64,000 bases of DNA, from the NCBI RefSeq assembly GCF_028807635.1, contig NZ_JARBAX010000001.1, positions 1,625,001 through 1,689,000 on the forward strand. Reading direction: 5' to 3'. Source of the stretch: Streptomyces spiramyceticus (lineage in GTDB: Bacteria; Actinomycetota; Actinomycetes; Streptomycetales; Streptomycetaceae). This document shows, piece by piece, positions 1 to 8,526 of the stretch. A program made the translations under genes and the position numbers. The notes beneath the pieces were generated by a model, which did no database searches, had not been told where the DNA came from, and saw nothing but the letters and a program-made list of their open reading frames with translations. Each line of letters starts with the position of its first letter. The stretch's first letter is position 1.

Positions 1-1
1 C

Positions 2-349
2 GGTGACGCGAACGGTGTCGTACGGGTCGTCAACGCAGGCGGTCCCGTGACCGGCGGCGCCCCCGCCCACACCTTCGTCTACTCGCCGGTGTGGTTCACC
101 GACCTCGGTCCCGGCGTCCGCGTCGACCAGTCGTACGGCGCCGGCAACCCGCTCGTCTCCGGCCACTGGCGCGCGGCCGAGGACGGCAGCGGCGGCCCGA
201 AGGACGCGGCCGGCAAGGCTGCGGTCGTCAGCGGTACGGCGGCCAAGGGCGCGAGCGTGGTGCTGTTCGGTACGGAGCCGCTGTTCCGTGCGCACCCGAA
301 GGGCATCTACGCGCAGGTCGGACGGGCGTTGATCAACTCGGCGGGCTGA
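2..349 (+). CDS. C-terminal end of a probable secreted M14-family zinc carboxypeptidase (partial)
   Basis: The open frame enters from the left edge and stops with TGA at 347-349, leaving about 115 codons. No catalytic motif lies in this part. The visible sequence (YSPVWFTDLGPGVRVDQSYG, then a region ending VLFGTEPLFRAHPKGIYAQV) resembles the C-terminal beta-rich domain of large secreted Streptomyces M14 carboxypeptidases. That match is from recall, so the family name is provisional. A strong hairpin follows the stop. The N-terminus, signal peptide and zinc ligands lie outside the window. Confidence 0.6.
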   Translation, partial: GDANGVVRVVNAGGPVTGGAPAHTFVYSPVWFTDLGPGVRVDQSYGAGNPLVSGHWRAAEDGSGGPKDAAGKAAVVSGTAAKGASVVLFGTEPLFRAHPKGIYAQVGRALINSAG

Positions 350-372
350 GCGACTCGGAAGGCCGTATTACG

Positions 373-416
373 AGGTGAAGGGCCGCACCCCCTGGACGGG
401 GTGCGGCCCTTCACCT
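373..416. terminator. Bidirectional terminator between convergent genes
   Basis: A perfect 19-bp inverted repeat (373-391 with 398-416) closes a 6-nt loop. It lies between the carboxypeptidase stop and the convergent ohr stop, so it can serve both strands. Confidence 0.85.
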
Positions 417-433
417 TGTGCGGTGCGCCGGAA

Positions 434-862
434 TCAGACGACGGACAGCTCAACCTTGATGTTGCCGCGGGTGGCGTTGGAGTACGGGCACACCTGGTGC
501 GCCTTCTCCAGCAGGTCCTTCGCGGTGGCCGCATCCACGTTCGGGATGTGGGCGCTGAGCGCGACCTCAAGACCGAAGCCACCGTCGCCGTTCGAGCCGA
601 TGCCGACCTTCGCCGTCACGACGGAGCCCGAAATGTCGGCCTTCTCCTTGCGGGCGACGACGCCGAGCGCGCCCTGGAAGCAGGCGCTGTAGCCGGCCGC
701 GAAGAGCTGCTCCGGGTTGGTTCCGGCGCCGCTGCCGCCCATCTCCTTCGGCGGGTTCACGACGACGTCGAGGTTGCCGTCGTCCGAGGCGACACGGCCG
801 TCACGGCCGTTCTCCGCGGTGGCGACAGCGGTGTACTTCACGTCAATGGCCTGGATGGTCAT
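434..862 (-). CDS. ohr: Organic hydroperoxide resistance protein (Ohr/OsmC family)
   Basis: This 142-aa cytoplasmic thiol peroxidase reduces organic hydroperoxides using two cysteines. Both are visible: C61 in the helix YSACFQGAL and C125 in VCPYSNATR, the pattern that separates Ohr from other OsmC proteins. Length matches the family. An AGGAG-like ribosome site precedes the ATG. The gene is convergent with the carboxypeptidase. Downstream on the opposite flank are an oxidoreductase and a MarR regulator, and Ohr is often controlled by MarR-family OhrR, although here that regulator is divergent from the oxidoreductase and not from ohr. Confidence 0.93.
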   Translation of the reverse strand: MTIQAIDVKYTAVATAENGRDGRVASDDGNLDVVVNPPKEMGGSGAGTNPEQLFAAGYSACFQGALGVVARKEKADISGSVVTAKVGIGSNGDGGFGLEVALSAHIPNVDAATAKDLLEKAHQVCPYSNATRGNIKVELSVV

Positions 863-928
863 GCTGAGGAATCCTCCTGCTTGGTACGCCGCGACTCGCG
901 CCCACGACCGCGGCGGCTGTGGGTGAGC

Positions 929-1948
929 CTATCGGGTAAGAGAAACGATCATCTTTCCGGTGTTCTCACCGCGGAGCAGGCCGACGAATGCGTCGTAGCC
1001 GTTCTCGATGCCCTCGACGACGGTCTCGTTGTACTTGAGCTCGCCGGAGCGGATCCAGCCCGAGACGTCCTTGACGAACTGCGGCTGGAGCGCGGCATGG
1101 TCGCCGACCAGCACGCCCTGCAGCCGGAGCCGCTTGCCGATGATCAGCGCCATGTTGCGCGGACCGGGCGTGGCCTCGGTGTTGTTGTACTGCGCGATCA
1201 TTCCGCAGATCGTGGCGCGGCCGTGCACGTTCAGCGAGCCGATGGCCGCTTCGAGGTGTTCGCCGCCGACGTTGTCGAAGTAGACCTCGATGCCGTCGGG
1301 AGCGGCCTCGCGCAGCTGCTCCGCGACGGGGCCGTCCTTGTAGTTGAACGCCGCGTCGAAACCGTACTCCTCGGTGAGGAGCTTGACCTTCTCGGCCGAG
1401 CCGGCCGAGCCGATGACCCGCGACGCGCCCTTGAGCTTCGCCATCTGGCCGACCTGACTGCCGACCGCACCGGCCGCGCCGGAGACGAAGACGGCGTCGC
1501 CCTCCTTGAAGGAGGCGACCTCGAAGAGGCCCGCGTAGGCGGTGAGGCCGGTCATGCCCAGTACGCCGAGGTAGGCGGAGAGCGGGGCGAGTGAGGCGTC
1601 GACCTTGGTGGCGTGCTTGGCGTTGACGTCGGCGTACTCGCGCCAGCCGAGGCCGTGCAGGACGTGGTCGCCGACGGCGAAGCGCTCGTCGCCGGAGGCG
1701 ATGACCTCGCCGACCGCGCCGCCGTCCATCGGCTCGTCGAGCTGGAAGGGCGGGACGTACGACTTCACGTCGTTCATGCGGCCGCGCATGTAGGGATCGA
1801 CCGAGAAGTGGAGGTTGCGGACCAGAATGCGACCCTCGGCCGGCGCGGACACCGGGGCCTCGCGCAGGGCGAAGTCCTCGGCCTTGGGCCAGCCGTGCGG
1901 GCGGGCGACGAGGTGCCAGGAACGGCCGGTCGTGGGCAGTGCGGTCAT
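929..1948 (-). CDS. Zinc-free NADP-dependent MDR oxidoreductase (alkenal/quinone reductase type)
   Basis: The product is 339 aa. The N-terminal GroES-like part carries FSVDPYMRGRM, and the Rossmann part carries VFVSGAAGAVGSQVGQMAK, the AAxGxVG nucleotide-binding loop typical of leukotriene-B4-dehydrogenase/CurA-like enzymes. Catalytic zinc ligands are not seen, as expected for this branch. The start is set at 1948 because AGGAGG lies 8 nt upstream. An in-frame ATG at 1993 has no such site. The gene is divergent from a MarR gene with a short shared promoter region, so it is probably that regulator's target. Confidence 0.88.
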   Translation of the reverse strand: MTALPTTGRSWHLVARPHGWPKAEDFALREAPVSAPAEGRILVRNLHFSVDPYMRGRMNDVKSYVPPFQLDEPMDGGAVGEVIASGDERFAVGDHVLHGLGWREYADVNAKHATKVDASLAPLSAYLGVLGMTGLTAYAGLFEVASFKEGDAVFVSGAAGAVGSQVGQMAKLKGASRVIGSAGSAEKVKLLTEEYGFDAAFNYKDGPVAEQLREAAPDGIEVYFDNVGGEHLEAAIGSLNVHGRATICGMIAQYNNTEATPGPRNMALIIGKRLRLQGVLVGDHAALQPQFVKDVSGWIRSGELKYNETVVEGIENGYDAFVGLLRGENTGKMIVSLTR

Positions 1949-1972
1949 GCGGTGCGACCTCCTAAGAAAAGC

Positions 1973-1985
1973 TTCAGGTACTGAA
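1973..1985. promoter_or_regulatory. Palindromic operator candidate between oxidoreductase and MarR gene
   Basis: TTCAGGTACTGAA has 5-bp arms around GTA. It sits in the divergent intergenic region, next to a minus-strand TTGACA (about 2014-2019) that could be the -35 of the oxidoreductase promoter. This is the position expected for an autoregulating MarR dimer. Confidence 0.45.
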
Positions 1986-2022
1986 ACAACCATGCTCCTG
2001 GATATTTCACGTTGTCAAGTAA

Positions 2023-2463
2023 ATGGGTACGATGGTTCGCATGACCCCTCGCACAGGCCACCTGACCCTGGAAGTCGTCGAGCTGATCGGCGAGGTCGTG
2101 TCCCGCTACCACGACGAGTACGACGAAGCGGCGGCCACATATGCGCTCACCGGCGCCCAGGCGCGCGTCCTGGGGCTCCTCTCCCTCGAAGCGATGCCCA
2201 TGCGCCGTATCGCCCAGAAGCTGAAGTGCGAGCCGTCGAACATCACCGGGATCGTCGACCGGCTGGAGGCGCGCGGCCTGGTGGAGCGGCGGCCCGACCC
2301 GGCCGACCGACGGGTCAAGCTGGCCGCCGTCACGGACGAGGGGCGGCAGACCGCGGCCAAACTGCGGGACTCGCTGAACTTCGCGCGCGAGCCGCTCGGC
2401 CGGCTGTCGGACGACGAGCGAACGGTGCTGCGGGACCTGCTGAAGCGGATGCTGGGGCACTGA
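2023..2463 (+). CDS. MarR-family transcriptional regulator
   Basis: This 146-aa dimeric winged-helix regulator shows the DNA-recognition region PMRRIAQKLKCEPSNITGIV and the wing LVERRPDPADRRVKLAAVT, both classic MarR signatures. ATGs at 2023 and 2032-2041 are all possible starts, and no strong ribosome site separates them. It is divergent from the MDR oxidoreductase and probably represses it. The inducing ligand is unknown. Confidence 0.92.
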   Translation: MGTMVRMTPRTGHLTLEVVELIGEVVSRYHDEYDEAAATYALTGAQARVLGLLSLEAMPMRRIAQKLKCEPSNITGIVDRLEARGLVERRPDPADRRVKLAAVTDEGRQTAAKLRDSLNFAREPLGRLSDDERTVLRDLLKRMLGH

Positions 2464-2468
2464 TCAAC

Positions 2469-2490
2469 CCGGGGGCCTACGCGCCCCCGG
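2469..2490. terminator. Terminator between convergent MarR and zinc-ribbon genes
   Basis: CCGGGGGC and GCCCCCGG form an 8-bp stem with a 6-nt loop immediately after the MarR stop. Confidence 0.7.
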
Positions 2491-2514
2491 AGCCGTGGCG
2501 GCCCGGCGCTCCGC

Positions 2515-3402
2515 TCAGGTGCACCACCACAGGAACTGGTCGCAGGTCTCGGGCGGCTTCGGATCCGGTGTCGGCGTGGGCTTGGGCTTGGGGGCCGGCT
2601 GCTCGGACGACGGCGGTGGGGGTGGCGGGGGCGCGGGGGCCGGTGCGGACGACGGCTCGCCCGTGGCCTGCGAGGGCGCACCGCCCGAGTCGCCGGATGC
2701 CGGAGCGGACGACTTGCCGGTGGCCGAGGCCTTCGGCGAGGCGGACTTCGACGCCTTGGCGGAGGCGGAGGCGCTCGCGGATGCCGAGGCTTTACTGGCC
2801 GACGCGGACGGATCCGCATGCGCGTCCCGAATACCGCCGTCGCCCGAGAGGCCGCCGTCGCCCGTCGGGGTCGACCACCCGCTCGGGTCGCCCTCGTCCC
2901 CGTCGCCCGAGGGAGCGGACGCCTGCCCCTCCCCCGAGGACTCGGTGGCCAGCTCGGCGAGGCTCAGCGCACCCCCGGCCAGCACCAGGCCCATGCAGAC
3001 GAGTGCGACCTTGCGGCCCCGGCGGCGGTGCGCCCGGCGGGAGCGCCGCGATCGGCGTGCGCCGCGGCCGCCGGAATCGTCGGATTCGGGGAGGTCGTCG
3101 CGCGCGGCGGGAGCGTCGCTGTCGTCGCCGTCGCCTTCGTCAATGGAACCGTCGGCGTAATAGGGGTCGCCGTAATCGGCGTAGTTGCCGTCGCCGTCGT
3201 ACTGCCCGCCGCCGTAGCGCCTCTCCTCGTACTGCTCCGGCACATCGGGCGTCTGCCACGCTCCAGGCCTTTGGGGCATTTCGAAGTGCTCGGGCACAGC
3301 CGCGCGAGGAGCGGTGCGGCTGAGCTCCCCGATGGGGGCTCCGCATCCGGCACAGGCCAGAGCGCCGTTGAGGTGCCTGCGGCAGGAGTGGCAGTAGTCC
3401 AT
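2515..3402 (-). CDS. Zinc-ribbon, single-pass membrane protein of unknown function (SCO2400-like)
   Basis: The 295-aa product starts MDYCHSCRRHLNGALACAGC, with two CxxC pairs in the first 22 residues, so it probably binds zinc. A basic arginine-rich stretch comes before one hydrophobic helix (VALVCMGLVLAGGALSLAEL, about residue 132-151). The C-terminal half is low-complexity Ser/Ala/Lys then Pro/Lys, ending CDQFLWWCT. By recall it resembles proteins annotated as SCO2400 family. The role is unknown. The layout suggests a cytoplasmic zinc head anchored to the membrane with a wall-exposed tail. Confidence 0.8.
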   Translation of the reverse strand: MDYCHSCRRHLNGALACAGCGAPIGELSRTAPRAAVPEHFEMPQRPGAWQTPDVPEQYEERRYGGGQYDGDGNYADYGDPYYADGSIDEGDGDDSDAPAARDDLPESDDSGGRGARRSRRSRRAHRRRGRKVALVCMGLVLAGGALSLAELATESSGEGQASAPSGDGDEGDPSGWSTPTGDGGLSGDGGIRDAHADPSASASKASASASASASAKASKSASPKASATGKSSAPASGDSGGAPSQATGEPSSAPAPAPPPPPPPSSEQPAPKPKPTPTPDPKPPETCDQFLWWCT

Positions 3403-3514
3403 GGCGCCCGCAGATTATGCGTCCGAGGGGGGACAACGGGAGCCCCACCTGTGAGGATCTTGTGTGGAAGCGAAGGTTCCGCGGCGTGTCAGAGGGGCAA
3501 GGCAGGATGGACGT

Positions 3515-4090
3515 ATGCATACGGGCACGCATCCCTTCGGGCCGCTCGACTTCCAGCTCGTGCTGCTGCGCCGGATGGCCGACCACCAGCCCGGCCTGGT
3601 CGAGGACGCCCGGCGCGAGCTGAGCGTCACGCTCGCGGAGATGCGCGAGGCCAATCGCCGGTGGCAGGCCATGGTCCGGTCGTCGCGTGCGCGCGGGACC
3701 GTGGCGCGTTACCGGTCGGTCCTCGGGCCGCCCGAGACGTCCGTACGCCGCCGGATCGGCGACCTGGAGTGCGACGCGCTGACCTGGCCCGTACCGCTCT
3801 GGCCCGACCTGCGCTTCGAAGTACTGACCGCGCCGGGCGGCGCCGTCTGGAACGAGTGGCTGGTGCGTGCCCCAGGGGCCCCGGGGCCCGAGCTGTGTAC
3901 GGCCGACGACCTGCGCCCCTGGTCGTGCACCGTCGACGAGGTGGCCCGTGCCTTCGCGCCGGTTCGCCCGATGGAGGGCTCTGCGCCGACCCGGTGGCGG
4001 CTGGGGATGACGCTGCCCGACGGGAGGGCATGCGTGGCGGAGTTCACCTGGGGGCTGTTGCAGCGCGTGCAGTTTCCTGACGGCTCGTAA
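3515..4090 (+). CDS. Hypothetical protein
   Basis: The 191-aa product has no recognised domain. The start is placed at ATG 3515 because a GCAGGA site lies just upstream. An in-frame ATG at 3464 has no ribosome site and lies close to the divergent gene. The N-terminal third is helical and charged (QPGLVEDARRELSVTLAEM). The C-terminal two thirds is Trp/Pro rich and looks like a compact beta domain. Codon use matches its neighbours. Confidence 0.7.
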   Translation: MHTGTHPFGPLDFQLVLLRRMADHQPGLVEDARRELSVTLAEMREANRRWQAMVRSSRARGTVARYRSVLGPPETSVRRRIGDLECDALTWPVPLWPDLRFEVLTAPGGAVWNEWLVRAPGAPGPELCTADDLRPWSCTVDEVARAFAPVRPMEGSAPTRWRLGMTLPDGRACVAEFTWGLLQRVQFPDGS

Positions 4091-4234
4091 CACCCCGAGA
4101 CCCCGTTCCTGGCAAGGCGTCAGCTCGTACCCCGACCGGCTCAGCCCAGCGCGCGCACGGCACGCGGCCCGCGCACGATGCTAAGAGGACCGTCGTCCGT
4201 CGGTCCGTCAGCGCTCTCGGGAGAAGAATCTGCC

Positions 4235-5272
4235 GTGACCGTCAGCCTTGAGCAGTTGCGCCGTTGCCATATCGCCGTCGACCTCGGGGCCGCGAGGACC
4301 CGGGTATTCGTGAAGGGGGCCGGGCTCGTCGTCGACGAGCCGAGTGTGGCCGCCGTGAACACCCGTACCGGCGCGCTCATCGCCGTCGGTGCCTTCGCCG
4401 AGAAGATGACCGGCCGCACGCCCGACTACATCCGCGTCGTACGCCCCGTATCCGGCGGCACCGTGGTCGACATCGAAATGGCCCAGCGCATGCTGCGCCA
4501 GCTGATCGGCGAGAAGCTGCGCCGCCAGCTCCGCCGCAAACCGCGGCTGCGCGCCGCCGCCTGCACCCCGCACGACAGCGACCCGCTCGCCCAGCGCGCC
4601 GCCGTCGAAACCCTGATCGGGCTCGGTGCGCGCCGCGTCGAGCTCGTCGACACCCTCATCGCCGCGGCCGTCGGCTGCGGGCTGCCCGTGGAGCAGCCGT
4701 CGGCCACCATGATCATGGTGTGCGGGGCGGCGACCACCCAGGTCGCGGTGCTCTCGCTCGGCTCGATCGTCACCGCCCAGCGCATCCCGATCGGCGGCAA
4801 CGCCATCGACCACGCGGTGATCCAGCACCTGCGCCACCAGCACGAACTGATGCTGCCGAGTCAGTCCGTACGCCCCCTCCAGCTGGCACTCAGCGGCAAC
4901 GGGCTGACCGCGGACGGCCCGGCATCCACCGAGATCCACGGCCGGGACGTGGCCACCGGACTCGCCCGCTCCGTACTCGTCGACACCGCCGCCGTGCGCC
5001 AGGCGATCCACACCCCGCTCACGGGCGTGCTCGACGGCATCGGAAAGGTGCTGCGCGACTGCCCGCCGGATCTCGTCGCCGACCTCGCCGACCGCGGAAT
5101 CATGATGGTCGGCGGCAGCGCACTGCTGCCGGGCCTCGACCAGATGCTGCGCGACGCGACGGGCATGCCGGTGCACATCGCGGAGCGGCCCGACATCTGC
5201 TCCGTACTCGGGCTCGGGGCGATGCTGGAGGGCAAGATCCAGCCGCTCGTCCTCGAACCCATCAGCGGCTGA
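4235..5272 (+). CDS. mbl: MreB-like actin homologue (Mbl)
   Basis: The 345-aa product has the actin-fold ATPase layout: phosphate-1 loop IAVDLGAARTRVFVKG near the N-terminus, the DEPSVAAVN strand, phosphate-2 region and a C-terminal GIMMVGGSALLPGLDQML adenosine motif. Streptomyces carries MreB, Mbl and a third divergent homologue. The size and abbreviated middle domain fit the Mbl/divergent type. MreB and Mbl act in spore-wall synthesis in this genus. The start is GTG at 4235 behind GGGAG. The next gene encodes a GAF kinase-like protein, a neighbourhood I recall for mbl in Streptomyces. Confidence 0.82.
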   Translation: MTVSLEQLRRCHIAVDLGAARTRVFVKGAGLVVDEPSVAAVNTRTGALIAVGAFAEKMTGRTPDYIRVVRPVSGGTVVDIEMAQRMLRQLIGEKLRRQLRRKPRLRAAACTPHDSDPLAQRAAVETLIGLGARRVELVDTLIAAAVGCGLPVEQPSATMIMVCGAATTQVAVLSLGSIVTAQRIPIGGNAIDHAVIQHLRHQHELMLPSQSVRPLQLALSGNGLTADGPASTEIHGRDVATGLARSVLVDTAAVRQAIHTPLTGVLDGIGKVLRDCPPDLVADLADRGIMMVGGSALLPGLDQMLRDATGMPVHIAERPDICSVLGLGAMLEGKIQPLVLEPISG

Positions 5273-5317
5273 ACGGGGAAGCCGCATGCGGAATAGGACA
5301 GCGCGGCTGCGGCTCAC

Positions 5318-6961
5318 GTGAATCCGGAAGGTGCGGGCAGCGTGGCGCCCCGGCTGCCGATGCTGCTGGAAGCCGTGCTGAACGTTGCCACGGAGGTCGA
5401 ACTGCGCACCACCCTCCAGCACATCGTGGACACCGCGACCGAGCTGGCCGGGGCGCGGTACGGCGCGCTCGGGGTGGTGGATCCCGAACGCGGTGGTGTC
5501 ACGGAGCTGTTCACCTCGGGCATCGACGAGGACACGCGGGCCCGCATCGGACGACTCCCCGACGGGCGTACCGGCCTGATCGGCCACCTCATCCAGGAAC
5601 CCCGGCCGCTGCTCGTCCCCGACATCGCGGCCGACGTTCGCTCGTCGGGTGTGCCGCCGGGGCACCCCGAGATGCATTCCTTCGTCGGGGTGCCGATCCA
5701 GGTGCACACGCAGGTCTTCGGCAACCTCTATCTGACGGAGAAGCAGGGCGGGGAGCGGAGCGGAAGGCGGGGCGAAAGGCGGAGCGGGAGCAGGGGCGGC
5801 GAGCAGGGCGGGGAAGCTCCCCCGTACTGGGGGTTCACTACCGAAGACCTGGCAATGCTGCGCGTCCTCGCCTCGCAGGCGGGCATCGCGATCGGCAACG
5901 CCCGCCTGTACGAGACGGCCCGCCGGCGGGAGCGCTGGATCGAGGGGGCAGACGCCGTCACCACCGCCCTCCTCACCGGCGAGAGTGCCACCGACGCGCT
6001 GAACACGGTGGCCGAACGGGCCCGTATCCTCGCCGACGCCTCGGCGGGCGTCGTCCTCCAGCCCACCGCGGACGGCGGCATGGAGATCGTCGCGGCCTCC
6101 ACGCTCGACGACCCGGCCGATCTCATCGGCACGGTCATCGAGGCCGGCAGTCCGGTTCTGGAACAACTACTGGGCGGGGAACCGGTGTTCATCGAGGACT
6201 CGGCGACCGATGCCCGGATGACCACGCACGTACGCTCACGATTCGGCCCGAGCATGATGCTGCCGCTGCAGAGCGGCGGCAAGCTGATCGGCACGCTCGC
6301 CCTGCCGCGGCGGCGCGGCGGCGTCCCGTACACGGCGGTCGACCGGCTGCTCGCCTCGCAGTTCGCTTCGCAGGCGGCGCTCGCGCTGGTCCTCGCGGAC
6401 AGCAGGCACGACCGGGAGCGGCTCGCGGTCTTCGAGGACCGCGACCGGATCGCACGTGACCTGCACGATCTCGTCGTACAGCGGCTGTTCGCCACCGAGA
6501 TGATGCTGGAGTCCACCCGGCGGCGGGCCGCCGCAGCCGATATGGACGAGCTGCTGGGCGCGGCAATCGACGAACTCGACTCGACCATTCAGGAGGTACG
6601 GACGACGATCTTCGCCCTCCAACAGCCACCGGCGGAAGCGCCGTCCACCTTCCGGGGCCGTGTCCTGCGCGAGACGTCGGGCGCGGCGGCGCTGCTGGGC
6701 TTCCAGCCGTCGGTGCACTTCGTGGGCGCGGTGGACGCGCTGGTGACGGCACCGGTGGCCCGTCGGCTGCTGACCGCCCTGCGCGGCGCTTTGGCGGCGG
6801 CGCACCGGCGGGTGGGGGTGACGGCGGTGGAGGTGACGGTCGAGGTGCGGGAGGGGGTGGTGCGGCTTGTGGTCACGGACGATGGGCGGCGGGAGGACGG
6901 GGATGAGGGTGAGGGGGAGGGGGAGGGCGGGACGACCTTCAGGTGGGAGGCGGCGCTGTGA
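5318..6961 (+). CDS. Two-GAF histidine-kinase-like protein with degenerate ATPase domain
   Basis: The 547-aa product resembles DevS/DosS-type sensors. GAF1 spans about residues 15-195 and GAF2 about 215-360. The dimerisation box DRIARDLHDLVVQRLFA (about 383-399) keeps its histidine. GAF1 is interrupted by a low-complexity Gly/Arg/Ser insert (about 146-172). The C-terminal ATPase domain is short. The N-box asparagine is missing (ALRGALAAAHRR), the G1 box reads TDDGRRED with no following Gly boxes, and an acidic Glu/Gly run leads straight to the end. It may sense a signal but probably cannot bind ATP normally. No ribosome site supports the GTG start at 5318. Confidence 0.8.
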   Translation: MNPEGAGSVAPRLPMLLEAVLNVATEVELRTTLQHIVDTATELAGARYGALGVVDPERGGVTELFTSGIDEDTRARIGRLPDGRTGLIGHLIQEPRPLLVPDIAADVRSSGVPPGHPEMHSFVGVPIQVHTQVFGNLYLTEKQGGERSGRRGERRSGSRGGEQGGEAPPYWGFTTEDLAMLRVLASQAGIAIGNARLYETARRRERWIEGADAVTTALLTGESATDALNTVAERARILADASAGVVLQPTADGGMEIVAASTLDDPADLIGTVIEAGSPVLEQLLGGEPVFIEDSATDARMTTHVRSRFGPSMMLPLQSGGKLIGTLALPRRRGGVPYTAVDRLLASQFASQAALALVLADSRHDRERLAVFEDRDRIARDLHDLVVQRLFATEMMLESTRRRAAAADMDELLGAAIDELDSTIQEVRTTIFALQQPPAEAPSTFRGRVLRETSGAAALLGFQPSVHFVGAVDALVTAPVARRLLTALRGALAAAHRRVGVTAVEVTVEVREGVVRLVVTDDGRREDGDEGEGEGEGGTTFRWEAAL

Positions 6962-7026
6962 CGGGGATGCCGCTATGCCGGGGATGTCCTGGTGCGTTCG
7001 CCGAAGGCGGGCCGTAGGGTCGACGC

Positions 7027-8511
7027 ATGGCTACCTCCTCGGTTCCCGCCCCGTCTCCCGCCCTCTTTCCCGCCCTCCGCTCAGGCTCCGACCGGACGGC
7101 TCTGCGGTTCGGCGACCGCACGCTGACGTACGCCGGACTGGCCTCGCTCGCGAGCAGCCTGGCGGCCCGTATCGCCGGTGCCGGGCGGGTCGCCGTCTGG
7201 GCCACGCCGAGTCTGGAGACGGCGGTGGGGGTGGTCGCGGCGCTGCTGGCCGGGGTGCCCGCCGTGCCGCTCAACCCGAAGACCGGGGAGCGGGAGCTCG
7301 CGCACATCGTGGCGGACAGTGCGCCGTCGGTGGTGCTGACCGCGCCCGGCTACGAACTTCCCATGGCACTGGGCAGGTTGCGGCGTATCGACGTCGACAC
7401 GGTGGCGGACGGTTCACCGGCGCCCCTGCCGGACGAGCCGCCGACCGAATCCCCTGCCCTGATCGTCTACACCTCGGGCACGACGGGCCCGCCGAAGGGC
7501 GCGGTCCTGCCGCGCCGCGCCATAGCGGCGACGCTGGACGCGCTGGAGGACGCCTGGGAGTGGACGGCGGACGACGTGCTGGTGCACGGGCTGCCGCTGT
7601 TCCACGTACACGGGCTGATCCTGGGCATCCTGGGCCCGCTGCGGCGCGGCGGCGAGGTGCGTCACCTGGGCAGGTTCGACGTGGCGGGTGTCACGCGGGA
7701 GCTCTCGGCGGGCGCCACGATGCTCTTCGGCGTGCCGACGATGTACCACCGGCTGGCCGAAGCGCTGGACGACGACCGTGAGTTGGCGAAGGCGCTGGCG
7801 GGGGCGCGGCTGCTGGTTTCCGGGTCGGCGGCGCTGCCCCTGCACGACCACGAGCGGATCGCGGCGGCGACCGGCCGCCGGGTCGTCGAGCGGTACGGCA
7901 TGACCGAGACCCTGATGCTGTGCTCCTCCACTCCGGCGAGCGCCGGGCCCGACGGCGAGTCGCGCGCGGGCACGGTCGGCGTCCCGCTCCCGGGCGTGGA
8001 ACTGCGGCTGGTCGACGAAGCGGGCGCGGACATCACGGCGTACGACGGCGAGACCATCGGCGAGATCCAGGTGCGCGGCCCGAACCTCTTCACGGAGTAC
8101 CTGAACCGGCCCGATGCCACGGAGGCGGCCTTCGACGGCAGCTGGTTCCGTACGGGCGACATGGCGACCAGGGACGCCGACGGCCACGTACGCATCGTGG
8201 GGCGCAAGGCCACGGACCTGATCAAGAGCGGCGGTTACAAGATCGGTGCGGGCGAGGTCGAGAACGCGCTGCTGGAGCATCCGGGGGTGCGGGAAGCGGC
8301 AGTGACGGGTGAGCCGGACGAGGACTTGGGCGAGCGTGTGGTGGCGTGGATCGTGGCGACGGACCCCGGGTCTCCGCCCTCGGAGCAGGAATTGGCCGAC
8401 CATGTGGCGGCGCAACTGGCCCCGCACAAGCGCCCGCGCGCGGTCCGCCTGCTGGAGTCGCTGCCTCGCAACGACATGGGCAAGGTGATGAAGCGGGCGC
8501 TGGGCGGTTAG
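7027..8511 (+). CDS. matB: Malonyl-CoA synthetase, AMP-forming
   Basis: This 494-aa acyl-adenylate enzyme makes malonyl-CoA from malonate, ATP and CoA, feeding fatty-acid and polyketide synthesis. The AMP motif YTSGTTGPPKGAVLPRRA, the YGMTET motif and the C-terminal lysine motif LPRNDMGKVMKRAL are all present. The sequence agrees, from recall, with S. coelicolor MatB (SCO2444), and the flanking lut genes fit that locus. The enzyme family also includes methylmalonyl-CoA and general acyl-CoA ligases, so substrate is inferred. Confidence 0.88.
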   Translation: MATSSVPAPSPALFPALRSGSDRTALRFGDRTLTYAGLASLASSLAARIAGAGRVAVWATPSLETAVGVVAALLAGVPAVPLNPKTGERELAHIVADSAPSVVLTAPGYELPMALGRLRRIDVDTVADGSPAPLPDEPPTESPALIVYTSGTTGPPKGAVLPRRAIAATLDALEDAWEWTADDVLVHGLPLFHVHGLILGILGPLRRGGEVRHLGRFDVAGVTRELSAGATMLFGVPTMYHRLAEALDDDRELAKALAGARLLVSGSAALPLHDHERIAAATGRRVVERYGMTETLMLCSSTPASAGPDGESRAGTVGVPLPGVELRLVDEAGADITAYDGETIGEIQVRGPNLFTEYLNRPDATEAAFDGSWFRTGDMATRDADGHVRIVGRKATDLIKSGGYKIGAGEVENALLEHPGVREAAVTGEPDEDLGERVVAWIVATDPGSPPSEQELADHVAAQLAPHKRPRAVRLLESLPRNDMGKVMKRALGG

Positions 8512-8526
8512 CGGCCTCTCTTTCCC

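Noticed and set aside
401..1594. Long plus-strand frame (397 codons) opposite ohr and the oxidoreductase gene.
   Set aside because: It is an antisense shadow of two well-supported minus genes, with Arg/Val/Asp-rich composition typical of high-GC complements and no ribosome site.
4208..6166. Long minus-strand frame (652 codons) opposite mbl and the kinase-like gene.
   Set aside because: Shadow of two plus-strand genes with clear motifs.
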